Part shown: positions 1-8,624 of the stretch, piece after piece
How positions within the stretch are numbered: the stretch's first letter is position 1
Layout: each line of letters opens with the position of its first letter
Assembly (NCBI RefSeq): GCF_030382115.1
Contig: NZ_JAUDRJ010000003.1
Coordinates: forward strand, 3,791,736-3,855,735
Direction of reading: 5' to 3'
DNA from: Nostoc sp. GT001
GTDB taxonomy: Bacteria; Cyanobacteriota; Cyanobacteriia; Cyanobacteriales; Nostocaceae
DNA: 64,000 nucleotides
The notes under the pieces: model-generated
Databases searched by the model: none
What the model saw: the letters and a program-made list of their open reading frames with translations, nothing else
What the model was told of the DNA's origin: nothing
Made by a program: the position numbers and the translations under genes

Positions 1-1163
1 AGTAAGGTAGAGATGTATTGGCTTATGTTGGGCAAACCATTGAGATTAATTTTCGGTTGGGAAACCTGCGGAGTTTGGAGTTGTTGTAACAGCGATCGCA
101 GTAATATATCTGGAGTCAGATCATTTGGATGAATCGCTGCTAAAATCCCCAAATTTGCCAAATTTTCTGCACGAATGCACTGTTCTCGTGATGGCTTAAT
201 TCTGGGTACTACTACTGCTGGCTTACCCACTGAAAGAATCTCGCAAGTTGTGTTGTAGCCACCCATTGCAACTACGGCATCTGCGGCGGCGATGTAACTC
301 ATTAAATCATCAGTAAATTCGTCTATCTGCACTTGGGGATATACAGCAGCTTTCAGTTTCAGTGCAGCTTGGTGTTCTGGGGGCATTTCTGAGCCACATA
401 TAATTAAGCTTCGTAATTTATGGGACGCTGGTAACAATACCAAACTCGATAAATATGTGTCAATTAACCTGTAACCATCTTCGCCACCACCCGGTGTAAC
501 TAAAATGAGTTGTTCTTCTGGATTTAATCGCAACTCACTACGGATGAGATTTGGACTTTTACGCCCTAGTTGTTTGCGGATATAACCACAAAACTGCACC
601 TTCTGGGCAACCATTGGCGGTAGTTGATATTCTTGGCGAATGTCGAAAATTTCGGGATTACCAACAACAAGCACGCGATCGTAAAATTTTTGTATTGCTT
701 CGTAGTAACTATGCTTTTGCCATTCTGGGATTGTCACATCTGGATGATCCAAAATGTCGCGCAGCAGGAGAATTAGGGAAGTTTCCGGCAACTTTATTTT
801 GAGATATTCGATAGCCGCTTTTAATTCATTACGGATACCATAAGGCTTTTTATCTACTAGAAGTATATTGGGTTTAAAATTAGCGATCGCAGATAAAATT
901 AACTCTGAGCGTAATTTTACTGTCTCATTAATTTCTGTATCCAGATACTTGACAGAAAATTCACCTGATGTATCACGATTCAAGCAGGGTAATTTAATAT
1001 AATCTAGTCTTTTCGGAATCCGAAAGCTGTGCAGCATCGGCGAACCAGAAACAACTAAAATAGAAAGTCCTGGAATCGAATCAAGTAAGTGAGTGCAGAT
1101 TGCCAGCATTCTGCGAATATTACCGAGACCGAAGCCATCGTGAGAATATACCATCAGTCTCAT
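1..1163 (-). CDS. GT-B (MurG/GT28-like) glycosyltransferase, 3' end outside window
   Basis: The reading frame starts at the ATG complementary to 1161-1163 and stays open through base 1, so the C-terminus is missing. The N-terminus carries a glycine-rich HDGFGLGN loop (residues about 8-15), as in nucleotide-sugar glycosyltransferases of the GT-B fold. The C-terminal half has GGGEDGYRLI and, near residues 298-307, AMGGYNTTCE followed by GKPAVVVPR. That is the donor-binding pattern of the MurG/GT28 C-terminal domain. It should transfer a sugar from a nucleotide-sugar donor, but the acceptor cannot be read from the sequence. No clear Shine-Dalgarno sequence precedes the ATG. The next gene is on the opposite strand 290 bp away. 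The fold assignment is firm; the substrate is unknown. Confidence 0.8.
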   Translation of the reverse strand, partial: MRLMVYSHDGFGLGNIRRMLAICTHLLDSIPGLSILVVSGSPMLHSFRIPKRLDYIKLPCLNRDTSGEFSVKYLDTEINETVKLRSELILSAIANFKPNILLVDKKPYGIRNELKAAIEYLKIKLPETSLILLLRDILDHPDVTIPEWQKHSYYEAIQKFYDRVLVVGNPEIFDIRQEYQLPPMVAQKVQFCGYIRKQLGRKSPNLIRSELRLNPEEQLILVTPGGGEDGYRLIDTYLSSLVLLPASHKLRSLIICGSEMPPEHQAALKLKAAVYPQVQIDEFTDDLMSYIAAADAVVAMGGYNTTCEILSVGKPAVVVPRIKPSREQCIRAENLANLGILAAIHPNDLTPDILLRSLLQQLQTPQVSQPKINLNGLPNISQYISTL

Positions 1164-1453
1164 GGTTAAATGTCTCTAAGTTATTCAGTGAATGGATGCC
1201 ATATTAACTTAAGTAGCTTCCCAAAGTTACATGAGTCTTTTATGAAACTTTGATGAGAAAATTTTCATCATTATTTTTGTAGCAATTATGTAATAAATTT
1301 AACAAAAATCCTACAAGATTCATTCTGGCTCCTGAATTCTGACTTCTGAATTCTTCTTCAACAATTAAATCCCTAGTTATATAACTATTGTCACGATTAT
1401 ATAAGTGGAGATTCGCTATATTTAATAGTTAATGGCTAAAAGGAGTTAAAGAG

Positions 1454-2077
1454 ATGGAAATTAAGCCAACTGACCCATCGCTAGCACTCACAGAAATTCC
1501 CCCAGGCTATCTCAATATTATGGGTTACGTCGATCAATCAGAAGTTAATGGCCCTGGTTGTCGTGCAGTCGTCTGGGTACAAGGTTGTCTGCGTGAGTGT
1601 CCTGGCTGCTTTAATACTAACTCCTGGTCTTTTGAACCTAACCAATTGATTGCTGTTGATGCCCTTGCCGAAAATATTCTCAGCAATCCCCGCAACACAG
1701 GTGTAACATTCTCTGGTGGAGAACCCTTTTGGCAAGCAACGGCACTAGCGTCTTTAGCCCGGAAGGTAAAAGCTGCTGGTTTAAATGTAATGTCTTTTAG
1801 TGGGTTCACTCTTAAACAGCTACAGTCCCAATCTGCACCGCCAGGTTCCCAAGCATTGTTAGAACAACTCGATATTTTGATTGACGGGCCTTTTGTACAA
1901 TCTCTGGCAATTAATTCTCCCAATTCTCCAGTCTCTTCTAGCAATCAACGGGTTCGGGTGTTAAACCCGGCTTTCCAAGACCAGATTACTTGGGCTAGCG
2001 ACCAGATAGAAATCCACATCCTCAAGGATGGTGGCCGCATTGTTACTGGCTATCAAGGTGGACTGGAACTAACGTAG
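1454..2077 (+). CDS. 4Fe-4S radical SAM activase (NrdG-like)
   Basis: This 207-residue protein carries the radical-SAM cluster motif CLRECPGC (Cys45, Cys49, Cys52, spacing C-x3-C-x2-C) and the SAM-contact motif FSGGEPF at about residue 89. This is the pattern of anaerobic ribonucleotide reductase activating enzymes, which generate a glycyl radical on a partner enzyme. A strong AGGAG lies 8 bases before the ATG. No nrdD-type partner is present in the window, so the target of the activase is open. It could equally be one of the small stand-alone radical SAM proteins of the same family. It stands alone between a divergent glycosyltransferase and a MITE. Confidence 0.8.
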   Translation: MEIKPTDPSLALTEIPPGYLNIMGYVDQSEVNGPGCRAVVWVQGCLRECPGCFNTNSWSFEPNQLIAVDALAENILSNPRNTGVTFSGGEPFWQATALASLARKVKAAGLNVMSFSGFTLKQLQSQSAPPGSQALLEQLDILIDGPFVQSLAINSPNSPVSSSNQRVRVLNPAFQDQITWASDQIEIHILKDGGRIVTGYQGGLELT

Positions 2078-2096
2078 GGCACAGGTCTAATCATGC

Positions 2097-2244
2097 GTGT
2101 CAACTTAAGGTTAAGCCAGTCTATAACTAGCTTTTAGAGATTGTCTTGTCAAAAGTCTCTGAGTGGCTAGCAGCCCAATGAAAAGTATTTCCAGCCTCTC
2201 TGGCTGTAAAGGAGGTTTTAAAGGGTTTGGGCTTAAGTTGACAC
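2097..2244. repeat. MITE-like element with 13-bp terminal inverted repeats
   Basis: GTGTCAACTTAAG at 2097-2109 is repeated exactly in inverted orientation at 2232-2244. The 148 bp between carry no reading frame, only an inner AGAGA/TCTCT hairpin around 2136-2162. This layout, a short non-coding segment bounded by perfect inverted repeats, is typical of miniature elements mobilised in trans. The flanks (CATGC and CAATGC) only partly match, so a target duplication is uncertain. Confidence 0.6.
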
Positions 2245-2504
2245 CAATGCACAGCCATATGTCCCTACAAAAGTTTGATATTTTGTCTAATAACTGACTG
2301 TTACAGTTTTTGTAACAGTTCCATTTGATTTAAGTAGGTCGGTGTGAATATTTATTGTTGGGATGACTGGAGTTTAGACTAAAAGCGATATGAGAGAACG
2401 CAAATCAAAAGGAATTAGAGGTTAAAAATATTATCTTGTCAGCCTCAAAGCATCCGCGACCTTGAACAATTTTTGTGTAGTATGCTTGCCGAGAAAATAA
2501 TACA

Positions 2505-2584
2505 ATAATGATAATCATGAAAATGGTGGGAGAGAAACGAGCATCGCTCGTTTCTCTCCCACCCCCTTATTCGATTATCATTAT
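2505..2584. repeat. Large two-part hairpin inside the insertion sequence
   Basis: Bases 2525-2542 and 2546-2563 form a perfect 18-bp stem with a 3-base loop. Outside it, 2505-2516 and 2573-2584 form a second perfect 12-bp stem, separated by small internal loops. The structure lies about 95 bp upstream of the transposase ATG. Such leader hairpins can block read-through transcription from outside an element or limit transposase translation; that role is inferred here. Confidence 0.7.
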
Positions 2585-2678
2585 CAGATAATGAGCAAGA
2601 AAAAAGGGGTGTCTAATTGAATACAGCCCCCCTTTTGGCAGAAAGTGAGAAAAGAACTACCATTACTCACCTGCCAAC

Positions 2679-3987
2679 ATGAAAAATGCCAGACTTGAAG
2701 AGTTTCGTCAAGTAGCTTACAAATATTTAGGTAGAGCTAAAGATGCGACGTTTGAATTAACAGATGCCATATTGCTGACTCGCAATGTTTATTCCTTAGC
2801 AGATTTATCCTTATCACCAGTATTTAGACGCAAGTGGCCAAGCATCTATGAAGCCTTACAAGATAGCAGACCACAAAGACAAAAATTGATGCAGCTATAC
2901 ATCAAACAGATCCCAGCAGAGGGACGACCATTGTTAGCAGGAGACCATACAAACTGGTCACGCCCAGATGCAGTAACGTTACAAGAGAGAACTTATGAAC
3001 ATAGTGGCACATCCATAGCTGGAAATAAACCGATTACCATTGGTCAAGGATATAGCACAATTGCCTGGATACCTGAAAAATCAGGCAGTTGGGCATTACC
3101 TTTGAGACATGAGCGGATCACAAGTGGGGAAAGTCCAATAGGGAAAGCGGTTTGGCAACTTAAACAGGTGTGTAAATATTTACCTGTTAGACCGATTTCA
3201 GTTTGGGATAGTGAATATGGATGCGCCCCTTTTGTCTTAAAAACTGCCAGTATTCCCGCAGATATTCTCGTTCGGTTGCGCTCAAATTTGTGTTTATGGG
3301 GTGAACCAGGAGCTTATCCAGGGATTGGCCGTCCCAAGAAGCATGGTGATAAATTTAAGCTCAATGAACCAATAACATGGAGTGAAGCCACATCTGTGTT
3401 GGAAATGAATGACCCAAAATTAGGGCGTGTGCGTGTTAGCTTGTGGAAAGATTTACACTTCCGTCAGGCTGCTACACGCCCAATGTTACTCCTGCGGGTT
3501 GAACGTCTCGACGCACAAGGCAATGAACGAGTATCCAAACCTTTGTGGTTAGCTTGGGTAGGAGAAGAAATCCCACCATTAGAGGAAGTTTGGTGTCTCT
3601 ACTTGCGTCGCTTTACCATTGACCATTGGTATCGCTTTTTAAAGCAACGTCTACATTGGACAGTGCCACAGTTCAGTACTCCAATAGCATTGTGAAAGAT
3701 GGAGTGACCTCATGCCTCTGATGACTTGGGAATTGTGGTTAGCCCGTGATATTGTAACTGACAATCCTTTACCTTGGCAGAAGTCTCAGGGTAATTTGAC
3801 CCCTGGAAGAGTTGCTCAAGCTATGGGTGGAGTTTTCGCGGCCATTGGTACTCCCACCTCTGCACCCAAACCTCGTGGAAAGTCCCCTGGTTGGCAACCA
3901 GGAAAAAAGCGTCACCGTAAAAACCGATGTCCGATTGTTAAAAAAACTGTAACACGACCACGCAAAGAACCATCAATTGCAGTTTAA
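2679..3987 (+). pseudogene. DDE transposase (IS4/IS701-like), frameshifted
   Basis: The frame from the ATG at 2679 encodes 338 residues and stops at 3693-3695. The remaining C-terminus continues in another frame from about 3688 to 3987, where the DNA reads HCERWSDLMPLMTWELWL. Removing one T near 3685 restores a continuous TPKHCERW reading, so a 1-base insertion is the likely lesion. Catalytic features are visible: GDHTNW (about residue 88) and VWDSEYG (about 173) for the two Asp residues, and IDHWYRFLKQRL near 318, which resembles the YREK region of IS4-type enzymes. The C-terminal tail is basic and rich in Lys, Arg and Pro. The element probably cannot move itself unless it is recoded. Confidence 0.8.
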
Positions 3988-4470
3988 TACTCAAGATTAT
4001 TGATAATTTCACTAAGTCTCTGATTAACTCAGCCCTGCTGGGTCATTTTGCATGGCTTAGTCTAAACTCCAGGGATGAGGCAGGAGGCAGAAGGCAGGAG
4101 GGAAGAGGGTTTAAGTCTATTTAATTGTTCTTAACATAGTTTGGTTTTTCCACATCGTTCTACTTATTAAAACAAATGCAATAGTTAACCCTGTTTAAGC
4201 ACTCTCGAAAAATAAAAATAAGAGCCAATTTTTTAACTATAGATACAACAGTAATTTGAGCGTTTATTTTCTAACAGAACGACTGAAATCAGGTTTTTTT
4301 ATAATATCCTTATTCCATAAGCATTCTAGATTATTCTTTCACAAGATTAATATAAAAGGGTTAATAATTGACATAGTATCTGCGTCAACTCTGAGCGCAG
4401 AACGGGAATCTTTGACAAGTAAGGTGGTAAAATAAATAAGCATAAATTTAGTAGTTTAAGAGAAAATTTT
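3988..4470. other. Non-coding stretch before the serpin gene
   Basis: This stretch holds the right end of the insertion sequence (to 4072), its target duplication (4073-4078), a short GGCAGGAG-type repeat cluster, and then about 350 bp of AT-rich DNA. No gene is visible. The AT-rich part presumably holds the serpin promoter, but no convincing -35/-10 pair stands out. Confidence 0.5.
4078..4109. repeat. STRR-like heptamer repeat cluster
   Basis: Repeated GGCAGGA/GGCAGAA units run through this stretch. The same units occur in inverse orientation at 13381-13413. Short tandemly repeated heptamers of this kind are common between genes in filamentous cyanobacteria. Confidence 0.6.
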
Positions 4471-5766
4471 ATGCAAAGACTTCACGGTGTTAGTCTCGGC
4501 AGACGTTATGCTCTGGCAACTGCAAGTGTTGTTCTATTTAGTGTATTAGGGTATTCTCAAATCGATAGTAATAAAAGTGCCCTTGCCAAATCTAGCTTAC
4601 CTCAGCCAGAAACTCTATTACACAACAAGGCAGCCAAAACTGATACAAAAATCGTTGCGTCTAGCAATAAGTTTGGCTTCAAACTATTTTCAGAAGTTCA
4701 AAAAGGTGATAAAGGTGAGAAGAATGTTTTTATCTCACCTTCGAGCGTTGCGATCGCTCTAGCTATGACCTACAATGGCGCAAGCGGCACAACTCAACTA
4801 GCGATCGCAAAAACCCTGGAATTACAGGGGTTGAATCTATCAGAAATCAACTCTTCTTACGCGGCGACATTAAAGCAGCTTTTAGACAATTCCGATCCGA
4901 AAGTGCAACTGAATATTGCTAACTCACTTTGGGCAAATAAAAATTTTAGCTTTCAGCCAGACTTTCTCCAAAGAGTACAGTATTTCTATAAAGCTAAGGT
5001 CAGCAATTTAAATTTTAAAGATCCCACAGCATCTAGTATTATCAATAACTGGGTCAAAGATAATACTAATGGTAAAATCAATAAGATCATTGAAAAAATC
5101 GAGCCAGATCAGGTGTTGTTTCTGATTAATGCCATATATTTTAAAGGGAAATGGAGCCAAGAATTTGATAAAAATCAAACTGCTCAATACCCTTTTTACA
5201 GGACATCTGGCAGACCAAAACAACACCCGATGATGTCACAAAACGGTGACTATAGATACTATGAAAACAAACAATTTCAAGCAGTTAGTTTACCTTACGG
5301 CAAAGATGGTAAATTCAGTTTTTATATTTTCCTCCCGAAACAGAACTCTAATCTCAAAGCCTTCTATCAAAACTTGAATGTTGAAAACTGGGAAAGATGG
5401 ATAACTCAGTTCAGCAAACAAAAAGGGTTTATTCGCCTACCCCGCTTCAAAACAGATTACGATATTACACTCAATGATTCCTTGAAAAGTTTAGGTATGG
5501 AGGAGGCTTTCAGCAACAAAGCCAATTTTTCCGGCATGGGTAAAAATCTTAAGATTAGCGAAGTTAAGCATAAAACTTTTGTAGAAGTGAACGAAGAAGG
5601 CACGGAAGCGGCTGCTGTTACTTCTGTTGGTATAACATTATCATCTTCTATTATTAATATAAACCCACCATTCCAAATGATTGTTGACCGTCCCTTTTTC
5701 TGTGCCATTAGGGATAATCAGACAGGAAGGGTTTTATTTATGGGTTCAATTATTGACCCACAGTAA
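4471..5766 (+). CDS. Secreted serpin (serine protease inhibitor)
   Basis: This 431-residue protein begins with a basic-hydrophobic signal peptide (residues 1 to about 38), so it should act outside the cytoplasmic membrane. The serpin fold is clear from NVFISPSSVAIALAMTYNGA near residue 90, from NAIYFKGKWSQEF, and from the C-terminal DRPFFCAIRDNQTGRVLFMG. The hinge of the reactive-centre loop, EEGTEAAAVTS (about residue 373), has the small residues needed for loop insertion, so an inhibitory serpin is expected. Counting 15 residues from the hinge Gly places P2-P1 at about Leu-Ser, which suggests an elastase- or chymotrypsin-like target; this position is approximate. The length is normal for a serpin plus signal and linker. 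It is not obviously in an operon with the permease 69 bp downstream. Confidence 0.92.
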   Translation: MQRLHGVSLGRRYALATASVVLFSVLGYSQIDSNKSALAKSSLPQPETLLHNKAAKTDTKIVASSNKFGFKLFSEVQKGDKGEKNVFISPSSVAIALAMTYNGASGTTQLAIAKTLELQGLNLSEINSSYAATLKQLLDNSDPKVQLNIANSLWANKNFSFQPDFLQRVQYFYKAKVSNLNFKDPTASSIINNWVKDNTNGKINKIIEKIEPDQVLFLINAIYFKGKWSQEFDKNQTAQYPFYRTSGRPKQHPMMSQNGDYRYYENKQFQAVSLPYGKDGKFSFYIFLPKQNSNLKAFYQNLNVENWERWITQFSKQKGFIRLPRFKTDYDITLNDSLKSLGMEEAFSNKANFSGMGKNLKISEVKHKTFVEVNEEGTEAAAVTSVGITLSSSIININPPFQMIVDRPFFCAIRDNQTGRVLFMGSIIDPQ

Positions 5767-5835
5767 AAAAGTCAAAATTTCTTTATCAAAATTTTCTCAT
5801 TTTTAATTTAGTTTTAGGGTAATGTCACTTCAGAA

Positions 5836-6909
5836 ATGCTCGGAGTGTTTTTAACGTCAGACGGAACTGTTTTGGAGAAAGGATCGCAAAATTTGACTAG
5901 ACCATTTCAGAAAATTTTTACTGAACACCGCGTATTTTGGGCTGTTTTACTTTTTGGTACAGCACTGGTGGTAACGCTAGCACTGTCGCTTTCTCAAGGA
6001 GCAGTACCTTTAAGTATGTCGGAATTTTGGCAAGCCATACTCCACAAAGGCGATCCCGTTAAACAGACAATTCTCTGGGATTTACGTCTCCCACGCATTA
6101 CGGCTGCGATCGTTGTCGGCGCAGCTTTGGGAATGTCAGGGGCGTTGCTGCAAGGAATGTTACGTAATAGTCTTGCCGATCCATTTATTTTGGGCATTTC
6201 AGCAGGTGCAGGACTACTTGTAATTTTGATGATTGTGTGCCATATATTCCCGATCGCAATTCCTTTAGCAGCATGGATAGGAGCAATTTTAACTGCCGCG
6301 ATCGTTATTTTACTCGGTCGTTCAGGGTCGGGAATTTCCGTTGAGCGGTTGATTTTAGGGGGAGTGGCGGTGAGTTCTTTATTTGGTGCTGTACAAAGTA
6401 CATTGCTGCTTTTAGCTGAAGATGGGCAAATTCAAATTGCGCTCAGTTTTCTGGTTGGTAGTCTTAATGGACGGGGTTGGCAAGAAATTGCTACGACTGG
6501 GCCTTACATCATCGTTGCATTGATCGGGGGATGCTTGCTGGCGCGATCGCTAAACATACTGGCTTTGGGAGATGATTTGGCTATGAGTTTAGGGCTTTCG
6601 TTAACGCGATCGCGCCTATTAATTGGTGGTGTCGCCACTCTATTAGCCGCAGGTGCAGTCAGCATCAGTGGCTTAGTTGGATTTGTTGGTCTTGTTGTCC
6701 CTCACGGTGTCCGCCTGATTGTTGGTACAGATCATCGCTTTGTTTTACCACTTTCCGCCCTTGCAGGTGCATGGTTACTCACATTTGCAGATTTACTCTC
6801 TAGACTAGGAGCAGTAGAACTACCAGTAGGTTCCGTCACAGCCTTGCTGGGTTCACCCCTGTTTATCTGGTTACTTTATCGTCGTTCTGCTGGGTTTAAT
6901 AAATCTTGA
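5836..6909 (+). CDS. FecCD/BtuC-family ABC permease, orphan
   Basis: This 357-residue membrane protein has about nine to ten hydrophobic segments and the FecCD signatures LRLPRITAAIVVGAALG (about residue 85), GMLRNSLADPFILGISAGAG (about 110) and GLVGFVGLVVPHGVRLIVG (about 280). The last of these is the loop that contacts the ATPase. The family moves ferric siderophores, haem or cobalamin across the inner membrane. No binding protein, ATPase or second permease lies next to it. A decayed insertion sequence begins 120 bp downstream, so former partners may have been lost. It could work with the ATPase at 16006-16827. The start is uncertain because no good ribosome-binding site precedes the ATG. 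Confidence 0.88.
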   Translation: MLGVFLTSDGTVLEKGSQNLTRPFQKIFTEHRVFWAVLLFGTALVVTLALSLSQGAVPLSMSEFWQAILHKGDPVKQTILWDLRLPRITAAIVVGAALGMSGALLQGMLRNSLADPFILGISAGAGLLVILMIVCHIFPIAIPLAAWIGAILTAAIVILLGRSGSGISVERLILGGVAVSSLFGAVQSTLLLLAEDGQIQIALSFLVGSLNGRGWQEIATTGPYIIVALIGGCLLARSLNILALGDDLAMSLGLSLTRSRLLIGGVATLLAAGAVSISGLVGFVGLVVPHGVRLIVGTDHRFVLPLSALAGAWLLTFADLLSRLGAVELPVGSVTALLGSPLFIWLLYRRSAGFNKS

Positions 6910-7028
6910 GCAATCGGGCCGCCATCCATCCCCACTGTATATCTGACTTTTCACGTTATGTGCGAAAGTCCACTAAAAACCTAGGGCGTGTTTTCAAAGT
7001 CTTAGATCCCCCCAACCCCCCTTAAAAA

Positions 7029-8320
7029 GCAGGGTGGATTAATTGTCGGGAGAGAAAAAGTTTTCTCACTCGACCATTGGACTCACAGGCATTGGGCAAA
7101 AGGAGTCGGAGTGGTCAAATAGCGCATCAAAAATCATTTGAAGTTGGTTAGCCATCAGCCTTAACGCTTCGGGAAGAGTCCGACAATTTAACTGACGAGC
7201 CAGGGAAACTAAAAACTGTCTGACCATCGCCCAATTAGCTGGTGAAAAACCGCCAGTATGAATACAGTTATCTTCATTTAAAGTTACATCCTTGACCCAA
7301 TGAAGTTGATTTTCAATTGACCAATGACCACGAATAATCTCCGCGAATTCTGAAGCTGAATAATTTCAGCTACTTAAATAAAAGTGTTGTTCATGATAGT
7401 CAACAATCTGGCGACGACAATTCTATCCTTGAGGTCGAGTTCCATATCTGTTAACCTCAATTAAACTTTTAGCGCCAACCCAATCAGGTAGTGACTCAAA
7501 TGGAATTGGATAGACTTTGACTTGACGAGTAGTCTTTCGTCCATGTAAATTTTCATCATGGTAATTGGTATCGATAGCGATTGAGGATTCAGCTAGCTCA
7601 GTAGCTACTTTCAGGAGATTTGGCTGGTTTCTTTTAATAGTAATAATGTAGTCATTTTCTCCCTCGATAATCAGCTCAACAGTTTTTTTGGCAATGTAGT
7701 GCATCGGCTGTAATCACGATATGATGCCCATAAAGCTTTTTAATTAGCTCTTCTACCACACTAATCTCACTGTTTTTGTTATTTTCCATAGCTTGATGTC
7801 TGATTACCCATCCTTGCTGATGACTATAAACTGAAAACTGAAACGATACTCACAAAGTTTTGATAGGATTGATTTCCCCCGGTTACAGTACTTTTAATAC
7901 ATTTCCCATCGATGGCAAATAATTCTTTGAAATTAATTGGCAAACTCTTTTCTGCCCAGACGTTAAACAGTTCAGCTAATATCTGAAAATCAATTGACAT
8001 CATAATATTTCTGAATGTTGATGCTGACGGAAATTGAATATCTGGAGATAAATCTAATAATTTGATTAGAGATAATCGATGATTTTTTGTGAACTCAGCT
8101 AAAGGTTTATACCCCCAATATCCTGTACAACTACCTAACAAAACTATAGTTAGTATTATCCAAAGTCTATGTCTAATACCTCTAGCATGTCGATAATCGG
8201 GAACCCCTTGGATTGCTTCGATTAAATTCATTCCTAACTTTCCTCTGGGAGAACCGTGTTTTTCTTAAGGAATCATCCTTCTATGTTATATTTTCTCTCT
8301 CGACAATTAATCCACCCTGC
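7029..8320 (-). mobile_element. Decayed ISAs1-family insertion sequence
   Basis: The ends 7029-7058 and 8291-8320 are inverted repeats of 30 bp with one mismatch, both beginning GCAGGGTGGATTAATT. The transposase inside belongs to the ISAs1 (H-repeat-associated) type and is broken by several frameshifts. No clean target duplication remains; only CCTT is shared on the expected sides. The near-identity of the ends compared with the broken gene suggests that the ends may still be recognised by a relative elsewhere in the genome. Confidence 0.82.
7066..8231 (-). pseudogene. ISAs1-type transposase, at least three frameshifts
   Basis: The N-terminal part (8231 to 7824) starts MNLIEAIQGVPDYRHARG and holds the first catalytic Asp in FAIDGKCIKS. 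The frame then breaks at about 7825. The piece SHQQGWVIRHQAMENN follows in another frame, with ITADALH near 7700. A further break in a run of A near 7690 leads to the part 7704-7423. After a break near 7425 the C-terminus, with IIRGHWSIENQLHWVKDV, runs to a stop at 7066-7068. HWSIENQLHW is the ISAs1 glutamate region. All parts are in order and none is missing, so decay is by small indels only. Confidence 0.85.
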
Positions 8321-8624
8321 CTTCCTGCATCGGGAAGGGGGAAAATTCAAAGTCTCTCTCCTTTTAGGAAAGAGATTTAGAGAGAGGTTTTCCAGATACC
8401 GTGAAAAGTCAGACCGTATATAAGGATCGGGTTTTTTGCGCATTCTGATAAACTGAGACAAAGCCTTCTTCAACTATTTAAGCCAAAATTCTCCATAGAA
8501 AAACACACCTATATAACCCTACTTTCTTATCCTTGCTCCCCTGCCCCCCTGCTCCTCGGTCACTGAGCGTAGCCGTTGGCGCAGCCTCTCGTAGAGAAGT
8601 GTGCCCCCTCAAGGAGGTTAATCG
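8321..8624. other. Repeat-rich stretch upstream of the sensor kinase
   Basis: No gene is visible. The stretch contains the right outer repeat (8400-8413), a CCTGC-rich run near 8530-8553, and the 8555-8596 repeat that recurs inside polyketide synthase genes in this window. The sensor-kinase ribosome-binding site AAGGAGG lies at its end. Confidence 0.5.
8555..8596. repeat. Dispersed repeat shared with two PKS genes
   Basis: Bases 8555-8575 are the exact reverse complement of 48234-48254 and 56561-56581, which lie inside PKS coding sequence. Bases 8586-8596 (CTCTCGTAGAG) recur at 57950-57960, also inside PKS coding sequence. Here the repeat is intergenic, which is its usual setting. Confidence 0.75.

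Larger units (their letters stand above)
2367..4072. mobile_element. Insertion sequence (1706 bp) with perfect 16-bp ends and 6-bp target duplication
   Basis: The left end CTGGAGTTTAGACTAA (2367-2382) is matched base for base in inverted orientation at 4057-4072. The hexamer GGATGA lies directly outside both ends (2361-2366 and 4073-4078), which marks the target duplication and fixes the borders. Inside are a roughly 300-bp leader with a large hairpin and a DDE transposase gene broken by one frameshift. Intact ends and duplication point to a recent insertion. The transposase signature resembles the IS4/IS701 group, but I did not assign a named family. Confidence 0.88.
6942..8413. repeat. Outer inverted repeat around the ISAs1-like element
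   Basis: TCTGACTTTTCACG at 6942-6955 recurs exactly inverted at 8400-8413, on either side of the insertion sequence. The left flank also has TTTTCAAAGTCTTAGATC, and the right flank has a similar AATTCAAAGTCTCTCTCC. This suggests that the insertion sequence landed inside an older palindromic element of about 180 bp. Confidence 0.45.

Noticed and set aside
2505..2516. AATGATAATC-like Fur half-site before the transposase
   Set aside because: It is one arm of the outer hairpin stem inside the insertion sequence, so the resemblance comes from the palindrome.
4471..5766. Serpin as eukaryotic contamination
   Set aside because: HIP1 sites occur within the gene, it has no introns, and it is flanked by cyanobacterial genes with similar base use.
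8273..8473. Short minus-strand ORF at the right end of the ISAs1-like element
   Set aside because: It runs through the inverted repeat and low-complexity flank; no family or ribosome-binding site.
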